A DNA stretch of 64,000 nucleotides, taken from assembly GCF_020360975.1 (NCBI RefSeq), contig NW_025408669.1, positions 2,852,001-2,916,000 on the forward strand, given 5' to 3'. Below the pieces are notes generated by a model. That model saw only the letters and a program-made list of their open reading frames with translations. It was not told where the DNA came from and made no database searches. Origin of the DNA: Hirsutella rhossiliensis (lineage: Eukaryota > Ascomycota > Sordariomycetes > Hypocreales > Ophiocordycipitaceae). The translations under genes were made by a program, and so were the position numbers. Position 1 is the stretch's first letter; the number at the start of each line of letters is the position of its first letter. This document shows positions 32,801-43,276 of this stretch, piece after piece.

Positions 32801-33557
32801 AACTGGTTAGACTTGCTTCCAATCGCGATGGCGACTATTAACGAGAGGGAAGCAACCTCCACCGGACTGAGTCCGTTCTTCTTCATGCACGGCTACCACA
32901 ACGAGCCAATCCAGTTAGTTGAGCATCGAAGAACGGAAGACACGACGCAGGGGGAAGCGACAGCGGAGGATTTTATTCAGAGACTACAGGACGCCACGGA
33001 GTTTGCGCAAGCAGCGATAGCTATGGCCCAGGAAATACAGCAAGCGCAAGCCAACAAGCACAGGACAGCCGCACCGAGACACGAGCCTGGGGATTGGGTA
33101 TACCTCAACTTGAGAAATGTCAAAACATCGCGACCCTGCAAGAAGCTCGATTGGCTACATGCCAAATATCAAGTGCTCGCGGAAGTTAGCCCACATGCCT
33201 ACAGGTTGGATGTGCCTGGGCGCATCCATCCAGTCTTTCACGTCGACCTACTCCGGCCAGTCCCGGAGACCCATTGCCTTCGCAGAAACTCGATCAAGAG
33301 AGTGCCCCACCGGTGCTGGTGGACGGCGAAAGATGTACCTTGTTGAAAGAATTCTGGATGAAAGAATGGAAGGTACGCATAAGAAGGTGCTCGTAAATGG
33401 CATGATTACTCGCAGCCTACGTGGAACCCCTACTACTATTCGACACACCGATGCATGGAAGCAATGGAAGAAGCATAAAAGGAGTGTCACCTTCTCAAGT
33501 CATCTTGCCACAGATTGCCACGATCCCCGGAAGAGGAAACGTTGGAAGGAGGGGTAA
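29883..33557 (+). pseudogene. Ty3-type Pol polyprotein, broken
   Basis: The protease motif reads LVDYGCLC (near 29980), with Tyr replacing the Ser/Thr next to the catalytic Asp. Reverse transcriptase has [20 protein letters not shown] and [11 protein letters not shown] (near 31050). RNase H starts YLEADASGFASGGVLL (31480). Integrase has the zinc-binding HITGHPGRD ... CEVCGR, then DFITDLPPSGK, SDRGPQFVSG and ERMNQE. A chromodomain (LVERILDERMEG) follows at 33340. Frameshifts lie near 30600, 30890, 31080 and 33290, and stop codons near 31360. The region 31400-33346 is one long frame. Confidence 0.85.
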
Positions 33558-33775
33558 TGTAACGGGCAAGTTGCTTTAACGGCGGCTGCGCCGCCTAGCT
33601 TCTAGAACCTTCCATTGGCTCGAAGCTATAAAATGCTATTGTGCTCTCATGTAGTAGATTCTCTTTCTTTCTTTCTTTCTTCTCTATCTTGATAGTAAAC
33701 AGCATAGGGACTAGTTAGTTGTATCAACTCACTAGAGGCCTTTCACACTTCCTCTTGGTCTGCTTGAAGGGGACA
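33558..33775 (+). repeat. Probable 3' LTR of the Ty3-type element
   Basis: Starts TGTAACGGGCAAG right after a purine-rich tract (GGAAGGAGGGGTAA) and may end GAAGGGGACA. It holds a TATAAA-like box and a CTTT microsatellite (33661-33690). The 5' LTR is missing, so the ends cannot be confirmed by comparison. Confidence 0.5.
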
Positions 33776-33835
33776 ATTGGAGGCAAGTTCTTCAACTGAT
33801 GGGCAAGATCACCCTAGATAGGGATGATTTTTAGT

Positions 33836-33950
33836 ATTGATCGATTCGAATCAAACAGCGATCGATCGATATCGATCGATTGAAGGTGACGATCGATAAA
33901 ATTCGATCGATCAGGCTCGAAAATCGATCTATAAGATCGATTTCCAACTC
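33836..33950. repeat. ATCGAT/CGATCG motif cluster
   Basis: Within about 115 bp ATCGAT, TCGATC or close variants occur about a dozen times in both directions. The cluster sits where the hAT transposase loses similarity, so it may be a subterminal repeat region of that element. Confidence 0.6.
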
Positions 33951-35416
33951 TGGCTTCGGATGAGTTCCAACGAGTCGCGTTGTCCACGATAACATCGTAG
34001 GTCGTTTGATCCTCGAGGTTCAGGGCAATGTTCTCGATGGACTGCAGTTTGTGAAGCTTCTCAATGCGCTGACCAGACCTTTGCACCCAATGGACGATAT
34101 TGTGGAGTTTTCCTATGGGACCTTTGCACCTTCAAAGCTTCATGTCATCCTGGATCTCTTTCTCAGCTTGACAATCTTCCTCAAAGGCGTCGACGTCTGT
34201 TCCAAAAAAGGATGGATCGGGCGACAAGATTGATGATATGCCCACAGCAGCGAAGTCGCCGATGCTGCTTCCTAAATCCTATCTCGGAGCTGAGGTGCCC
34301 GAGGCAGGTGTCGTTGCTTTCCGCGTTGTCCGTCACGAAGTATCCCACGCGGCTCTCAAAGCCGTACTCGTGGATTATCTCGCTCACTCGGTCGGCAAGG
34401 TTCCCACCGCTGTGGCGACCCTCGATCCGAGGCAGGCCGAGGAGAAACGTTCGAAACTTGCCTTCGTCATCGAGAAAATGGACGGTAAGTCCGAGTAGGG
34501 ACGTGAATTTACGAGAGGACCTATCGCACGGGGTGTAGAGCAGCAGCAAGCATGAAGATCAGGAAGTGGAAGAACTCTTCATTTAGCTATCTAGAGGGGA
34601 AAAGGAGCAACATCTTTATAGATGACATAAAGGAGTGGCTGGGAGATGCTAGAAGCATCTGATTATATAGTGTAAGTGCCTATAATGTGTGCATAATGTT
34701 GATGGTTGGTGTGGCTGTTTGGCATAGTGTAGATGGTAGGGGTTAGCCTGTTGGAGGCTGATATCCTGTGTGTGACAGGACCATGCATCAAAAGACACGT
34801 TGATGCGGCTAAGCGAGCGACTGAGCAATTCTGTCACGACGCCTTTATGCCGATCGAACGACCGTACAATCCATTCGCGGAATGTACTATGTGTGGGAAG
34901 ACTTCCCGAGTCGACGATAGCTCCATTCGCATATGCCATCAAGTCGCGAAAATACGGACTTTCAAGCTTGTGAAATGGGATGTTATCGCAAGTCACCCAG
35001 CGGATGAGCAGCTGCTGAAAGCGAATAGGTTCAAAGGACGCGACGAAAGCATTCATCAGAGCTTGTTCCCTAGGCTGGTGGGAATCCAGGTCAATCATGT
35101 CGAGCAAAGTGCGTTGTTTCTTTCTCTGAGCTGGCATCGGCCCGTCCTTGTTGATGTGGTGAGTAACTGCCATATGGGCGCTCGCCTGGCTCGTAGATGC
35201 AGCGTCGTATATGTGCGTTACGGTGGCCCTCTTCCGGTGACACATCTTACACAGCCAAAACCGATGACCAGAGCTGTCTTTCTCAATGTCGTATCCATGC
35301 TCTCTTGTTGGATTCGATGCACTGGATTGGGGAGCATTGTCTGTGACACTGGAAGAAAAAGCACGCGCCTGAATCACTGGCACGACATTTTTTTCGGTAT
35401 TGGGAGATAGGGCCAT
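33950..35416 (-). pseudogene. hAT transposase, interrupted by a solo LTR
   Basis: Starts at 35416. A BED-type zinc finger lies at residues about 50-88 (FWLCKMCHRKRATV ... HMAVTHH). RINVSFDAWS is followed by the insertion (34522-34777). Beyond it come SRKFTSLLGLTVHFLDD, GYFVTDNAESNDTCLGHL and RCCGHIINLVARSILF, the hAT catalytic core. The family motif VDNATRWNSS comes last, near 33970. The dimerisation domain (hATC) is missing, and a stop lies near 34155. Removing the LTR with one GGACC copy gives an unbroken frame over the junction. hAT transposases cut and paste with 8-bp duplications. Confidence 0.85.
34522..34777 (-). mobile_element. Solo copia LTR inside the hAT transposase
   Basis: Perfect 5-bp duplications GGACC flank it (34517-34521, 34778-34782). 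Its ends match those of the 22.8-28.0 kb copia LTR: TATCGCACGG at the left and CTGATATCCT..TGTGTGACA at the right. The middle differs, so it is a related but distinct family. Confidence 0.9.
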
Positions 35417-35689
35417 ACTAGATCATGAAGCGCATCCGCGCGAGAACCGCGGATCGGGTTGATGCTGGGGGAATGGCCTGGGAAACGCTGCGCAAATTTG
35501 CAGGATCACAATTGACGATGCGTAAAGCCGCTGGTGCGCGCCAAGATGAAAATTTGCGCGTCACGCGTTAAGGTTCGACCCCAAGCCTCCTCCGGTCCCT
35601 AAGTGGGAACTCAAAACGAGGATCAACGAGGTCTCGTCGGCAGGTTTGGTGGGCAGAGGCTTACCCTGAAGCTGCCATTCAGATAGTCA

Positions 35690-35850
35690 AATATCCAAAT
35701 AAATCCGACCTCTGCGATCTGATTTGATCTGAATATGTTGCAGGTCAATTTGATTTGATTTGAATAACCTGAGAGGTGATTTGATTTGATCTGATTTGGA
35801 TATATCTGATTTGATTTGAATATATCTGGATTTGATCTATCTGTTTGCAA
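35690..35850. repeat. GATTTGATTTGA subterminal-type repeat cluster
   Basis: TTTGAT, ATTTGATTTGA and GATCTGA variants recur more than ten times. The cluster lies 5' of the hAT transposase. hAT elements often carry such subterminal transposase-binding motifs. Confidence 0.55.
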
Positions 35851-35882
35851 GTCTGAAATTTGCACGCGCCTTGTCTTTGATC

Positions 35883-36158
35883 TGTCGTGAAAACGGGTTA
35901 ACGATCTAGGTCCGGAGGTTACCTAGTCGGGCTGACTCTAGCAAAGGTGACTGAGAAGGATGAATAATGTTGTTGTTAAGCGGTGGTATCGAACCTTCTA
36001 GATGACAACGTCATCTAGGCGGCCTGGGTGGCGACATCGCCACCACAAGGCAGCCACAGGTGACAGAACTATAAGAAGTCACTTTTTGTTAGGGAGGAAG
36101 AAGAATATAAGGACAAGGAACTTAATCTATTCATCACTTGCACCCTCTCTTCGCGAGA
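35883..36158 (+). mobile_element. Solo copia-type LTR (276 bp)
   Basis: Begins TGTCGTGAAAACGGG, ends CTCTTCGCGAGA. The 5-bp duplication TGATC flanks it (35878-35882, 36159-36163). It is the near-identical partner of 14025-14300 and lies 80 bp from the 3' end of the cysteine-rich secreted protein gene. Confidence 0.9.
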
Positions 36159-36238
36159 TGATCACACCCCCCGAGGCTCGGCGGTCTTCGGCGCCGCAGC
36201 CTGTCCTTGCCGATCGGGACTCGCAAAACATGTCTGTA

Positions 36239-36646
36239 TTAATGACATTGGTTTTCCCGCCCACTTGTGCCGCATTCGCACGATCCACTCCCGTAGCTAC
36301 GTACGCAGCATCTCTGATAAAAGAAACACCAGGAACAGTCCGAATAGGTGGTGCAAGTAGTTGAACCGGAAAATAGCCTCGATCCGACCAAGAGGCCTCC
36401 CCCTCCCCCTCTCTTGGTGTGTATTGGCGGGGTCACTGGATCTTGAAAACTAATAGTGTTCTCTTCAGAGATAGGGTGGCTGCTGGGAACAACATTTCCA
36501 TCGCCGCCGTACATATCTAAGATGGCGGTTAATTTACGCAGTTTCGCCACCAAAGGTAACTTACTGCCGTTGAGGACATTATGTCCAAGCGCAGAGGCTT
36601 GCTCTAAGAGTAGGACAAAGAAGAAGCCTTTAAGATGGAAGAGCAT
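36239..36646 (-). CDS. Small secreted cysteine-rich protein with Kex2-type site
   Basis: The start chosen at 36646 gives 135 residues beginning with a clear signal peptide (MLFHLKGFFFVLLLEQASAL). A pro-region of about 58 residues ends in a dibasic KR at 78-79, a typical Kex2 cut site. A glycine run follows, then a C-terminal domain with eight cysteines (98, 104, 107, 113, 114, 123, 125, 134) in the pattern C-x5-C-x2-C-x5-CC-x8-C-x-C-x8-C. A TATAAAA lies about 107 bp upstream. An upstream in-frame ATG at 36727 would hide the signal peptide, so I prefer 36646. The family is not recognised. The layout fits a processed secreted peptide such as an effector or antimicrobial; this role is inference. 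Confidence 0.72.
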   Translation of the reverse strand: MLFHLKGFFFVLLLEQASALGHNVLNGSKLPLVAKLRKLTAILDMYGGDGNVVPSSHPISEENTISFQDPVTPPIHTKRGGGGGLLVGSRLFSGSTTCTTYSDCSWCFFYQRCCVRSYGSGSCECGTSGRENQCH

Positions 36647-36752
36647 CGTGGGAGAGAACAAGATACTCAGAGAGCGAGAATAAATACTATCGAGGAATAT
36701 ATCTTGGAAATAAACAGGTAAGCTCATATCAGTACAAAGAATTTGCTAGGCC

Positions 36753-36759
36753 TTTTATA
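36753..36759 (-). promoter_or_regulatory. TATA box of the cysteine-rich secreted protein gene
   Basis: TATAAAA reads on the minus strand about 107 bp before the ATG at 36646. Confidence 0.45.
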
Positions 36760-36977
36760 ATAAACACGGCCAACGATGATTAAGAAAGGCGAGAAATAGA
36801 GTTATAGGGAATTGGCTTAGGTTTCGAGAGATACACACATAAATTGAAGATTAATGCATACGGGAGGAATCTGCTACGTAATGTAAATATCTTTATAAAG
36901 CGTCTTTATAAGAGACAAGGGTTGTATGCCGTAGCGGCAAAGAAGCTCCGAGGAATTACTTTCGGTTGCGGGGCCAA

Positions 36978-37171
36978 ATACGGCAGGCTATAGGGGTGAC
37001 TGTTGCAAAACCCCAAAATCCGTCACCCAAGTGTCGAAATAGGTTAGCGGCATGGACATCCTGCCCCGCAGTACACTGCTCCATGTACCTCAGCGTTTAT
37101 CTCTTTGAATTTTGTCACGTAGCAGAAGGTGCAAATACACCGGCGGGGACGCAGCGGACCAGCAGAGCGCA
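36978..37171 (+). repeat. 194-bp direct repeat, left copy
   Basis: Starts ATACGGCAGGCTATAGGGG and recurs at 46423-46615 in the same orientation with only a few differences. The two copies bracket a Ty3 element and the FunK1 kinase gene. No coding sequence. Confidence 0.85.
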
Positions 37172-37691
37172 TTTCTATCACGCCCTACAGATATTTGCCG
37201 CCACCGTGGCGGTCGAGTTGGGAAACATCAACGCTCAATTGTTCACCTCCTCCTCGCCTTCCTCTTCATCGTCCTCCTCGTCCGGCTTATTGAGCTGCTG
37301 AGCATGGGGTTAGTAGTGGAAATGTATCGTGCATGCTCTGCGCCAACCCTTTCTTGCCGCCGTCGATCACCATCGGCACCTCGTCCAACCCTCCGACGCT
37401 CTGAGCGCGGCGCGCCATCGCGCCGAGGGCGAATCGAGGGTGTAGATTCCGATGGAAGTGTCAAAAATGATTTTAGAGTGTGCGTTGGCCCTCAAGCGTC
37501 CAAGTTCTCGCCGAAGTTCCTGTATACCATCGACCCGTTAGAATAAGAGATCTAATAGAACATTTGATCCGTTAAAGCGAGTGATCCGTTAAAATAAGAG
37601 ATCTAATAGAAGATTTAATCCGTCAAAGGGAGTAATCCGTTAAAATAGGCGACCAGTTAGGATAAGTGATCTAATTGAATATTCGATCCGT
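37172..37691. other. Spacer with GATCCGTTAAA-type repeats
   Basis: From about 37530 the sequence consists of irregular repeats of ATCCGTTAAA..AG(A/T)GAT units. The Ty3 element at 37692 is inserted in the last unit, and one unit continues at 43515. The part before 37530 has no recognised gene. Confidence 0.55.
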
Positions 37692-37928
37692 TGTAAGAGG
37701 CTGGCCCGGAGTTTGTTCAACTAACAGGTGCCTATGTGTTGTCTATCTAGAGCTGAGGAGGAAAGGAAGCTGAACTTGAGGCGTAGCCTCGAGTGCGAGC
37801 TTATATTACCCTTCACAGAATGTTCTCGCAGCTTCCGGGTCCGCGGAGCGGGGCCGGTGCTGCCACCCGAGCACGACCCACCGGACCCGGTACAACCGGG
37901 TCCACCAAGCCGGGCACAGCCCGTGACA
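37692..37928 (-). repeat. Ty3 element 3' LTR (237 bp)
   Basis: Downstream LTR in the element's minus-strand orientation. Confidence 0.92.
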
Positions 37929-38281
37929 TTAGCCCCCTTTCTCCCCTCCGACCAGGTCGGCGTCTGCGGGGTTCTTGCTTTCCTGCCAGCGTCTCGTACC
38001 TCTCCCTAGGGCCATCATTTGTCGCGAAGCACGTCTGAGATCTTGAGCTCGGGGTGACCATAAGGGGCATACAGCTAAGGGCCCCGACGGGCTAGACAGA
38101 AAGGCAGCCTGCAGAGAATTCTGAGGCTGCAGAAGACTATTAGGAGACCGCATTAGGCAGCCACACAGGCTGTAGAGAGACTGCATATACGGGGGAAGCT
38201 GAAAGAGCCCTCGGCGACTAGGGAAAGTCAGTATGCAAAGGGGGGGCTGGGGAAAGGAGCCCAGCCTCCTAGATATTGTAC

Positions 38282-41200
38282 CTATACAACTGAAAAAGGG
38301 ATATAAATAGGGAGCCTAGAAGAGGGCAATTGCAAGAAGAAAAGACACGACGGAATACAACAAAAAAAAACACCCATTATTAAAACAATCAATGCCCACT
38401 TGCATGCTCTCTTCGTGAGATCATTGGTCTTGATTGGCCCGTACTTGTCCTCGAATGCCTTCATCGCAATTGTTCCTTGCAACCACTCAAGTGGCTCCCA
38501 AGTCGGCTCTGCGTAGCCCGTCCATCGCACTAGTGCTTGCCTGAATTCCCCTCGTCCGCGCTTCTTCCATCTCGCGCAGAGAATCTCGTCGACATCCCAC
38601 AGATCCGCGCCGGTCTCATCTTGTACCGGTGGTGGCTGTGCGTCATCCACCTTTTGGCCAGGAGCCGGATCTTGATGCGCCCTCCGCAAAAGGTCAACAT
38701 GGAATCGCGGGTAAATTGAACCACGAACATCGAGCTCAACGACGTGCGAACTAATTACCTTCGTGACTGTGTACTTGTGATGCAGCCAGTCGAGCTTCTT
38801 GCACGGTCGTGGTGATCTGTAGTTTGCCATCGAGAGCCACACCTTGTCACCAACTTCGAACCGCTCCGCAGGCTGTCGCTTTGCGTTGGCTGCCTCTTCT
38901 TGTTGTTGCTGTGAGGCGGCCATCACTGCTTGCATGTACTCATTGACCTCCTGCAGGCGACTGAGTAGGCCATCAGCTCTGCTTTCCTCTCTATCCCTTG
39001 GTGGCTCTTCCGATTCTTCGACGCTGATGGGATCGACGTGGTAACCATGCTCAGCGAAGAAGGGGCTGATCTTGGTCGTTGCGGATTCGCGATTGTTGAG
39101 TGCCAGCTGCGCGGCAGGGAGCAGTTCTCCCCAGTCGTCCTGCACGTACGACACATAGGCTCTCAGGTAGGCCTCGATCTCCTGGTTCATTCTCTCTGGC
39201 CCTCCGTCCGTCTGAGGATGATAGGCTGTGCTCAATTTCTGCGTGACACCTGCAAGACGGCAGAACCTCTTCCAGAACCTACTTAGCCAGTTGCTCCCGC
39301 GGTCGCTGACGATGGACCGTGGCATTCCGTGAAATCGGTAATGACACTGGAGAAAACGTTTTGCACACGGCTCAGCTTCCATGTTGTCCATCACTTCGAG
39401 GGTCACAGCCTTTGTCAGTCTGTCCACAATCACCCACAGGTACCTTGCCTTTCTCGGTCCAGTAGGCGGCAGATCTGTGATGAAGTCCATGGACAAATGG
39501 CTTCGGGGTCGATCTGGAATCGGGAGAGGCTTGAGAAATCCCCTTTTCGACTGACGCCAGATGTGTGCTCTGCCGCAGGTGTCGCAATTGGCTACGAACC
39601 GGCGAACCAGCTGGGACTGTCCAGGCCAGTAGAATCGCCGAGCCACGATAGCCAGCGTACCTTCCCTGCCGGGATGACCGGTCGCAACAGAGTCATGCGA
39701 CTGCTGCACAATGCGGGTTCTCAACTGGTCTTTCTCAGCTTCCTCCTGGTTACCCGTCTCTCCGGATCCACCCGGCACCCAAATACGGTCTCTGAATGTC
39801 AGCCTTTTGCCTGCGTCGATCGCACACTCTGAAATCTGGATCTTCAGGCCCAGCGGGGGCGGGAAGGCACGCTCGCGATCGCGGACTGCCTTATAGGCTG
39901 CCCGGAATATCGAGTCCTTCTCCACCGTTTCGTCCCAGAGTTGCTGCAGGTCCGCTTCCTCGAAGACCTTCATCTCCGGCAGGGTGGATGTCTCTGAACA
40001 CTCAGAACTCATCGCGTTGATGCATGCTCTTGTCGATGATGGAATGGCACTATCCGGTATCAACTGTATCATTCTTCCTTGTTCCCGCTCGTCGTCAATG
40101 CCCTGTGGCTTGTCTTGTTCGCGGCGGGACAGCGCATCGGGCACGACAGCCTCGCTTCCCGGTCGATACTCGAGCTTGAAGTCGAACTGGGACAATTCGG
40201 CTGCCCAACGGCTCTGCCGTTCCGTGAGCTTCTGGCGTGTCATGAAATACTCCAGGTTGCGGTGATCGGTAAGGATTGTGAATGGGCCGCAGCTCCTAAG
40301 TTCGGCGCTCCAGTTGTCGAGACATCTCATGATGGCAAGCATCTCCTTGTCGTGAATGGGATAGTTGTACTCCGCTGGCGACAGTCGCTTCGAGAAGAAG
40401 GCACATGCGTGTCGACGTCCATCTGGGCCTTCCTGAGACAGGACGCCTCCCAATGCGTAGCCTGAGCAATCTGTCTCCAAAAAGGTCAGGAGGCTCGGGT
40501 CCCACTGCTTGAGCACAGGTGACTCGCAAAATCGTCGCTTCAGCTGCTGAAACGCCTCGTTCTCCGCTCGTCTCCAACGAAAGGCAGTTCCTTTCTTAAG
40601 CAGGGCATCTAGAGGCTGCGTGATCTTGGCATAGTCGGGGATGAAGATCCGGTAGTAGTTGGCGAAGCCCAGAAAGCTTCTGACACCCTTCACCGTGGTC
40701 AGGGCCTCCCATTCGCGGATGGCACGCTGCTTCTCGGGGTCGCAGGCGATTCCTTTCCCTGCGTTGACGATGAACCCAAGGTATTTGACCTCTTGTACCG
40801 AAAACTCGCACTTCGCTGGGTCTAGATGCAGCCCAGCGTCGGCGAGTGCTTGGAGAACTCGTCGCACCTTAGCCTCATGATCCGCCTTCGAACCACTCGA
40901 GTAGATCAGCACATCATCCAGGTATGCTGTGACAAAGTCGTCCAGCCACTCGCGCAACACACTTTTCATGTATCGTTGGAATGATGCCGGGGCGCCGCTC
41001 AGGCCGAAAGGGCACACGAGCCACTCGTAGAGCCCAAACCTCGTGCGAAATGCGGTCTTTCCCTCATGTCCCGGAGCCATGCGGATCTTATGGAAGGCGG
41101 CCACCACGTCCAACTTGGTAAACCACTTAGCCTTGGCCAGATTCTGTAGGGTCTCCGCGATGAGGGGCAGTGGATATCGGTCGCGCTTGGTGATTGCATT

Positions 41201-42076
41201 CAGCGCTCGATAGTCGCAGCAAAATCGCAGCCCTCCATTCGGCTTTCGCACGAACAGCACCGGCGCGGCAGCCGCTGAGCTACTCGCTCGGATGAACCCT
41301 CTGTCCAAAGGTCCTTCAGGGTCTTTCGCAAGACCAACAACTCTTCGCGTGACATGTTGTAAAGCGGTCCCCAGGGCAGGGGCGGCTCGTTCCCATTCTT
41401 GTCAGGCTGCAAGTTTACCTCGTGGTCCACACCTGGCCGGTGTGGCGGCAGCTTCATGGCCTCCTCTGGTGAAAACAGGTGGCGGAACTCGTTCAACACT
41501 TCCGCTGGAACCATCTTGCTCGGATCAACTGGCGGCTTCGGTTGAAGCGCCTTTTCTATGTCTGCCAAGCTGATCGCTCGTATCGAGAACGCGTCGCACG
41601 TCTGGCGTCTCTTTGCACGCCGGCACTCCGCCGTGAACACGGCTGCCGACACAAGTCTTGCGCTCCGAATTGCGCGTACTTTGGCGGGCTCTTCCTGCCC
41701 TACGAGGCGTACCGTCACGCCTGCTCTTCCGTGGTACACTTGCCGCTTAGCAGCGTCGTACACGACCTGGTTCCTCTCCATCCAAGGCCGGCCAAGGAAC
41801 ATATCCTGGCCGAGGCTTGGGACGACGTACGCAAAGATGCGTTCGTCAAAACCGGCGGTCTCGACAACGACAGCCACAACTCCCGGCGACGTGACACTTT
41901 CTGAGGACTCGAGAATCCCCGATCTCTCGAGACTTCGAATCGACGAGAGGAATCCGAAACTTTTGGACGATCGATTCGTCAATCACGGCATAGCAGTCAC
42001 ATCCACTGTCGACTAGAACGCGTATCGGATTACCTCTGTTGAGCCGTGCATTAACGAGCACGGGTCGACTATTCAT
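38282..42076 (-). pseudogene. Ty3-type Pol, two frameshifts in an otherwise complete polyprotein
   Basis: The pol ATG at 42076 overlaps the gag stop (ATGA). Protease has VLVDSGCDCYAV. A shift near 41900 leads to the next frame (GFDERIFAYVVPSLGQDMFLG). A second one-base shift near 41300 leads to a 1008-codon frame. That frame holds reverse transcriptase ([25 protein letters not shown]) and RNase H (FLETDCSGYALGGVL, LTDHRNLEYF). Integrase has HPGREGTLAIVARRF with CDTCGR, then MDFITDLPPTGP, VSDRGSNWLSRF and ERMNQEIEAYL. A C-terminal chromodomain (DVDEILCARWKKRGRG ... LVRWTGY) follows. Chromodomains can steer integration to marked chromatin. Confidence 0.9.
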
Positions 42077-43257
42077 ACGCGACTTGAACGCCTTCCAGTC
42101 ATGGATATCTGCCTTCGAAGGCCCCGGCGCCCGCTTTCGCGCCGGGGCTGTCTTCCCATCGGCTCGTCATCCCCACTGGATGTTGCAGCCGATTTTGAAT
42201 CATCGCTAGTATCCGGCCGCTTCACGCAGGCGGTCGTAGGCCGATCTTTCTTCGCTTCGCCAGGGAAGACCAAATGAGCTGGGCATTCCGCGACGAGATG
42301 ACCCTTCCGGCCGCATCGATAACAGCGGCGCTCGTTCTTGGGCGCCGCATCTGCGTTGCGACGTTTCTTCGGCTCATGACTAGTACGGTTGACATCTGCC
42401 ATCTTGGTATCTCCGTCTGCGTCGCGGCCTCGACTATCGTGAGTTGCACCCCCGCTTCGAAGGGCGTTCCTTTTTTCCACACATTCTAGACCTGAGGACA
42501 GCCTCTGAAGAGATTGGACCCATTCCGAGTACGTGGAGCGAGTGGGCGCCGCGTAGACAGTTGCCAGTCGCAACTCCGGACTCAGGGCGCCCTCCAGGTA
42601 GCTGATTTTGACTTCTTCCGGCCAGGTAGCGCCGCCGGAATCAGCGAGTTCTTTCTCGAAGCGAGGAAGCAGTGTCGCGAAGCTTTCCTTATCTCTTTGC
42701 CTCAAGGATCGTAATTTTTCCAGCGCGCGAGTCCTGGCGTTCGGGTCCCCATAGCACTCTTCCAAATATTGGAGGTACTGGTCCGGATCTGAGTCTTCAC
42801 CCTTCCTCCGGCTTCTACATACGCGATCGTCATTTGCTGAGGGCACCCCTAACCGCGCGTAAATGTAGGCGAACTGGTCCGCCTTACTCCCAATTACCCT
42901 TCCGTCTACACGAAGCTTGTTCTTCATCTCGCTCAGCCAAGCGCGAAACTTGGATCGAGCGCCCTCGAATCGCGGTGGGTCTGGGAGAGTCGGCCTGGTC
43001 TTCCGCAATGATGTGTCGACCAAACGATTCGGTTCATGCAGAGGTTCCGCTCTGCTCTCCGACTCGGTCCCTAAGGGCGTTGGCCTCGAGGACGTCAGAC
43101 TGTCTTGCAGCAGTTGAATCTGCTCGCGCGTGGCGTCGCGATCGGCATCGCGGTCGGCACGCAAACTTTGCATCTGCTCAGCCATCTGGCTCATCATCTG
43201 CATGAGGAGCTGGGAGGTCCGCTCCGGGGAGCTCTCGTCGGCAAAGGTTGAATCCAT
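42073..43257 (-). CDS. Ty3-type Gag, intact
   Basis: 394 residues from MDSTFADESSPERTSQ. A coiled coil rich in Met, Gln and Asp/Arg (MMSQMAEQMQSLRADRDADR) is followed by the Gag fold (RFEGARSKFRAWLSEMKNKL). A Ser/Arg stretch comes next, then a CCHC knuckle CYRCGRKGHLVAEC near residue 318. It ends at a TGA that overlaps the pol ATG in the four bases ATGA, a layout that suits coupled re-initiation. Confidence 0.88.
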   Translation of the reverse strand: MDSTFADESSPERTSQLLMQMMSQMAEQMQSLRADRDADRDATREQIQLLQDSLTSSRPTPLGTESESRAEPLHEPNRLVDTSLRKTRPTLPDPPRFEGARSKFRAWLSEMKNKLRVDGRVIGSKADQFAYIYARLGVPSANDDRVCRSRRKGEDSDPDQYLQYLEECYGDPNARTRALEKLRSLRQRDKESFATLLPRFEKELADSGGATWPEEVKISYLEGALSPELRLATVYAAPTRSTYSEWVQSLQRLSSGLECVEKRNALRSGGATHDSRGRDADGDTKMADVNRTSHEPKKRRNADAAPKNERRCYRCGRKGHLVAECPAHLVFPGEAKKDRPTTACVKRPDTSDDSKSAATSSGDDEPMGRQPRRESGRRGLRRQISMTGRRSSRV

Positions 43258-43276
43258 CGGTAGTGAGCTCTAGATA

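Larger units (their letters stand above)
28624..33775 (+). mobile_element. Ty3-type (chromovirus-like) retrotransposon lacking its 5' LTR
   Basis: Gag, protease, reverse transcriptase, RNase H, integrase and a chromodomain follow one another on the plus strand, then a probable 3' LTR (33558-33775). No matching LTR lies before gag; the pogo TIR is found there instead. The element is therefore 5'-truncated or was cut by the pogo insertion. Confidence 0.85.
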
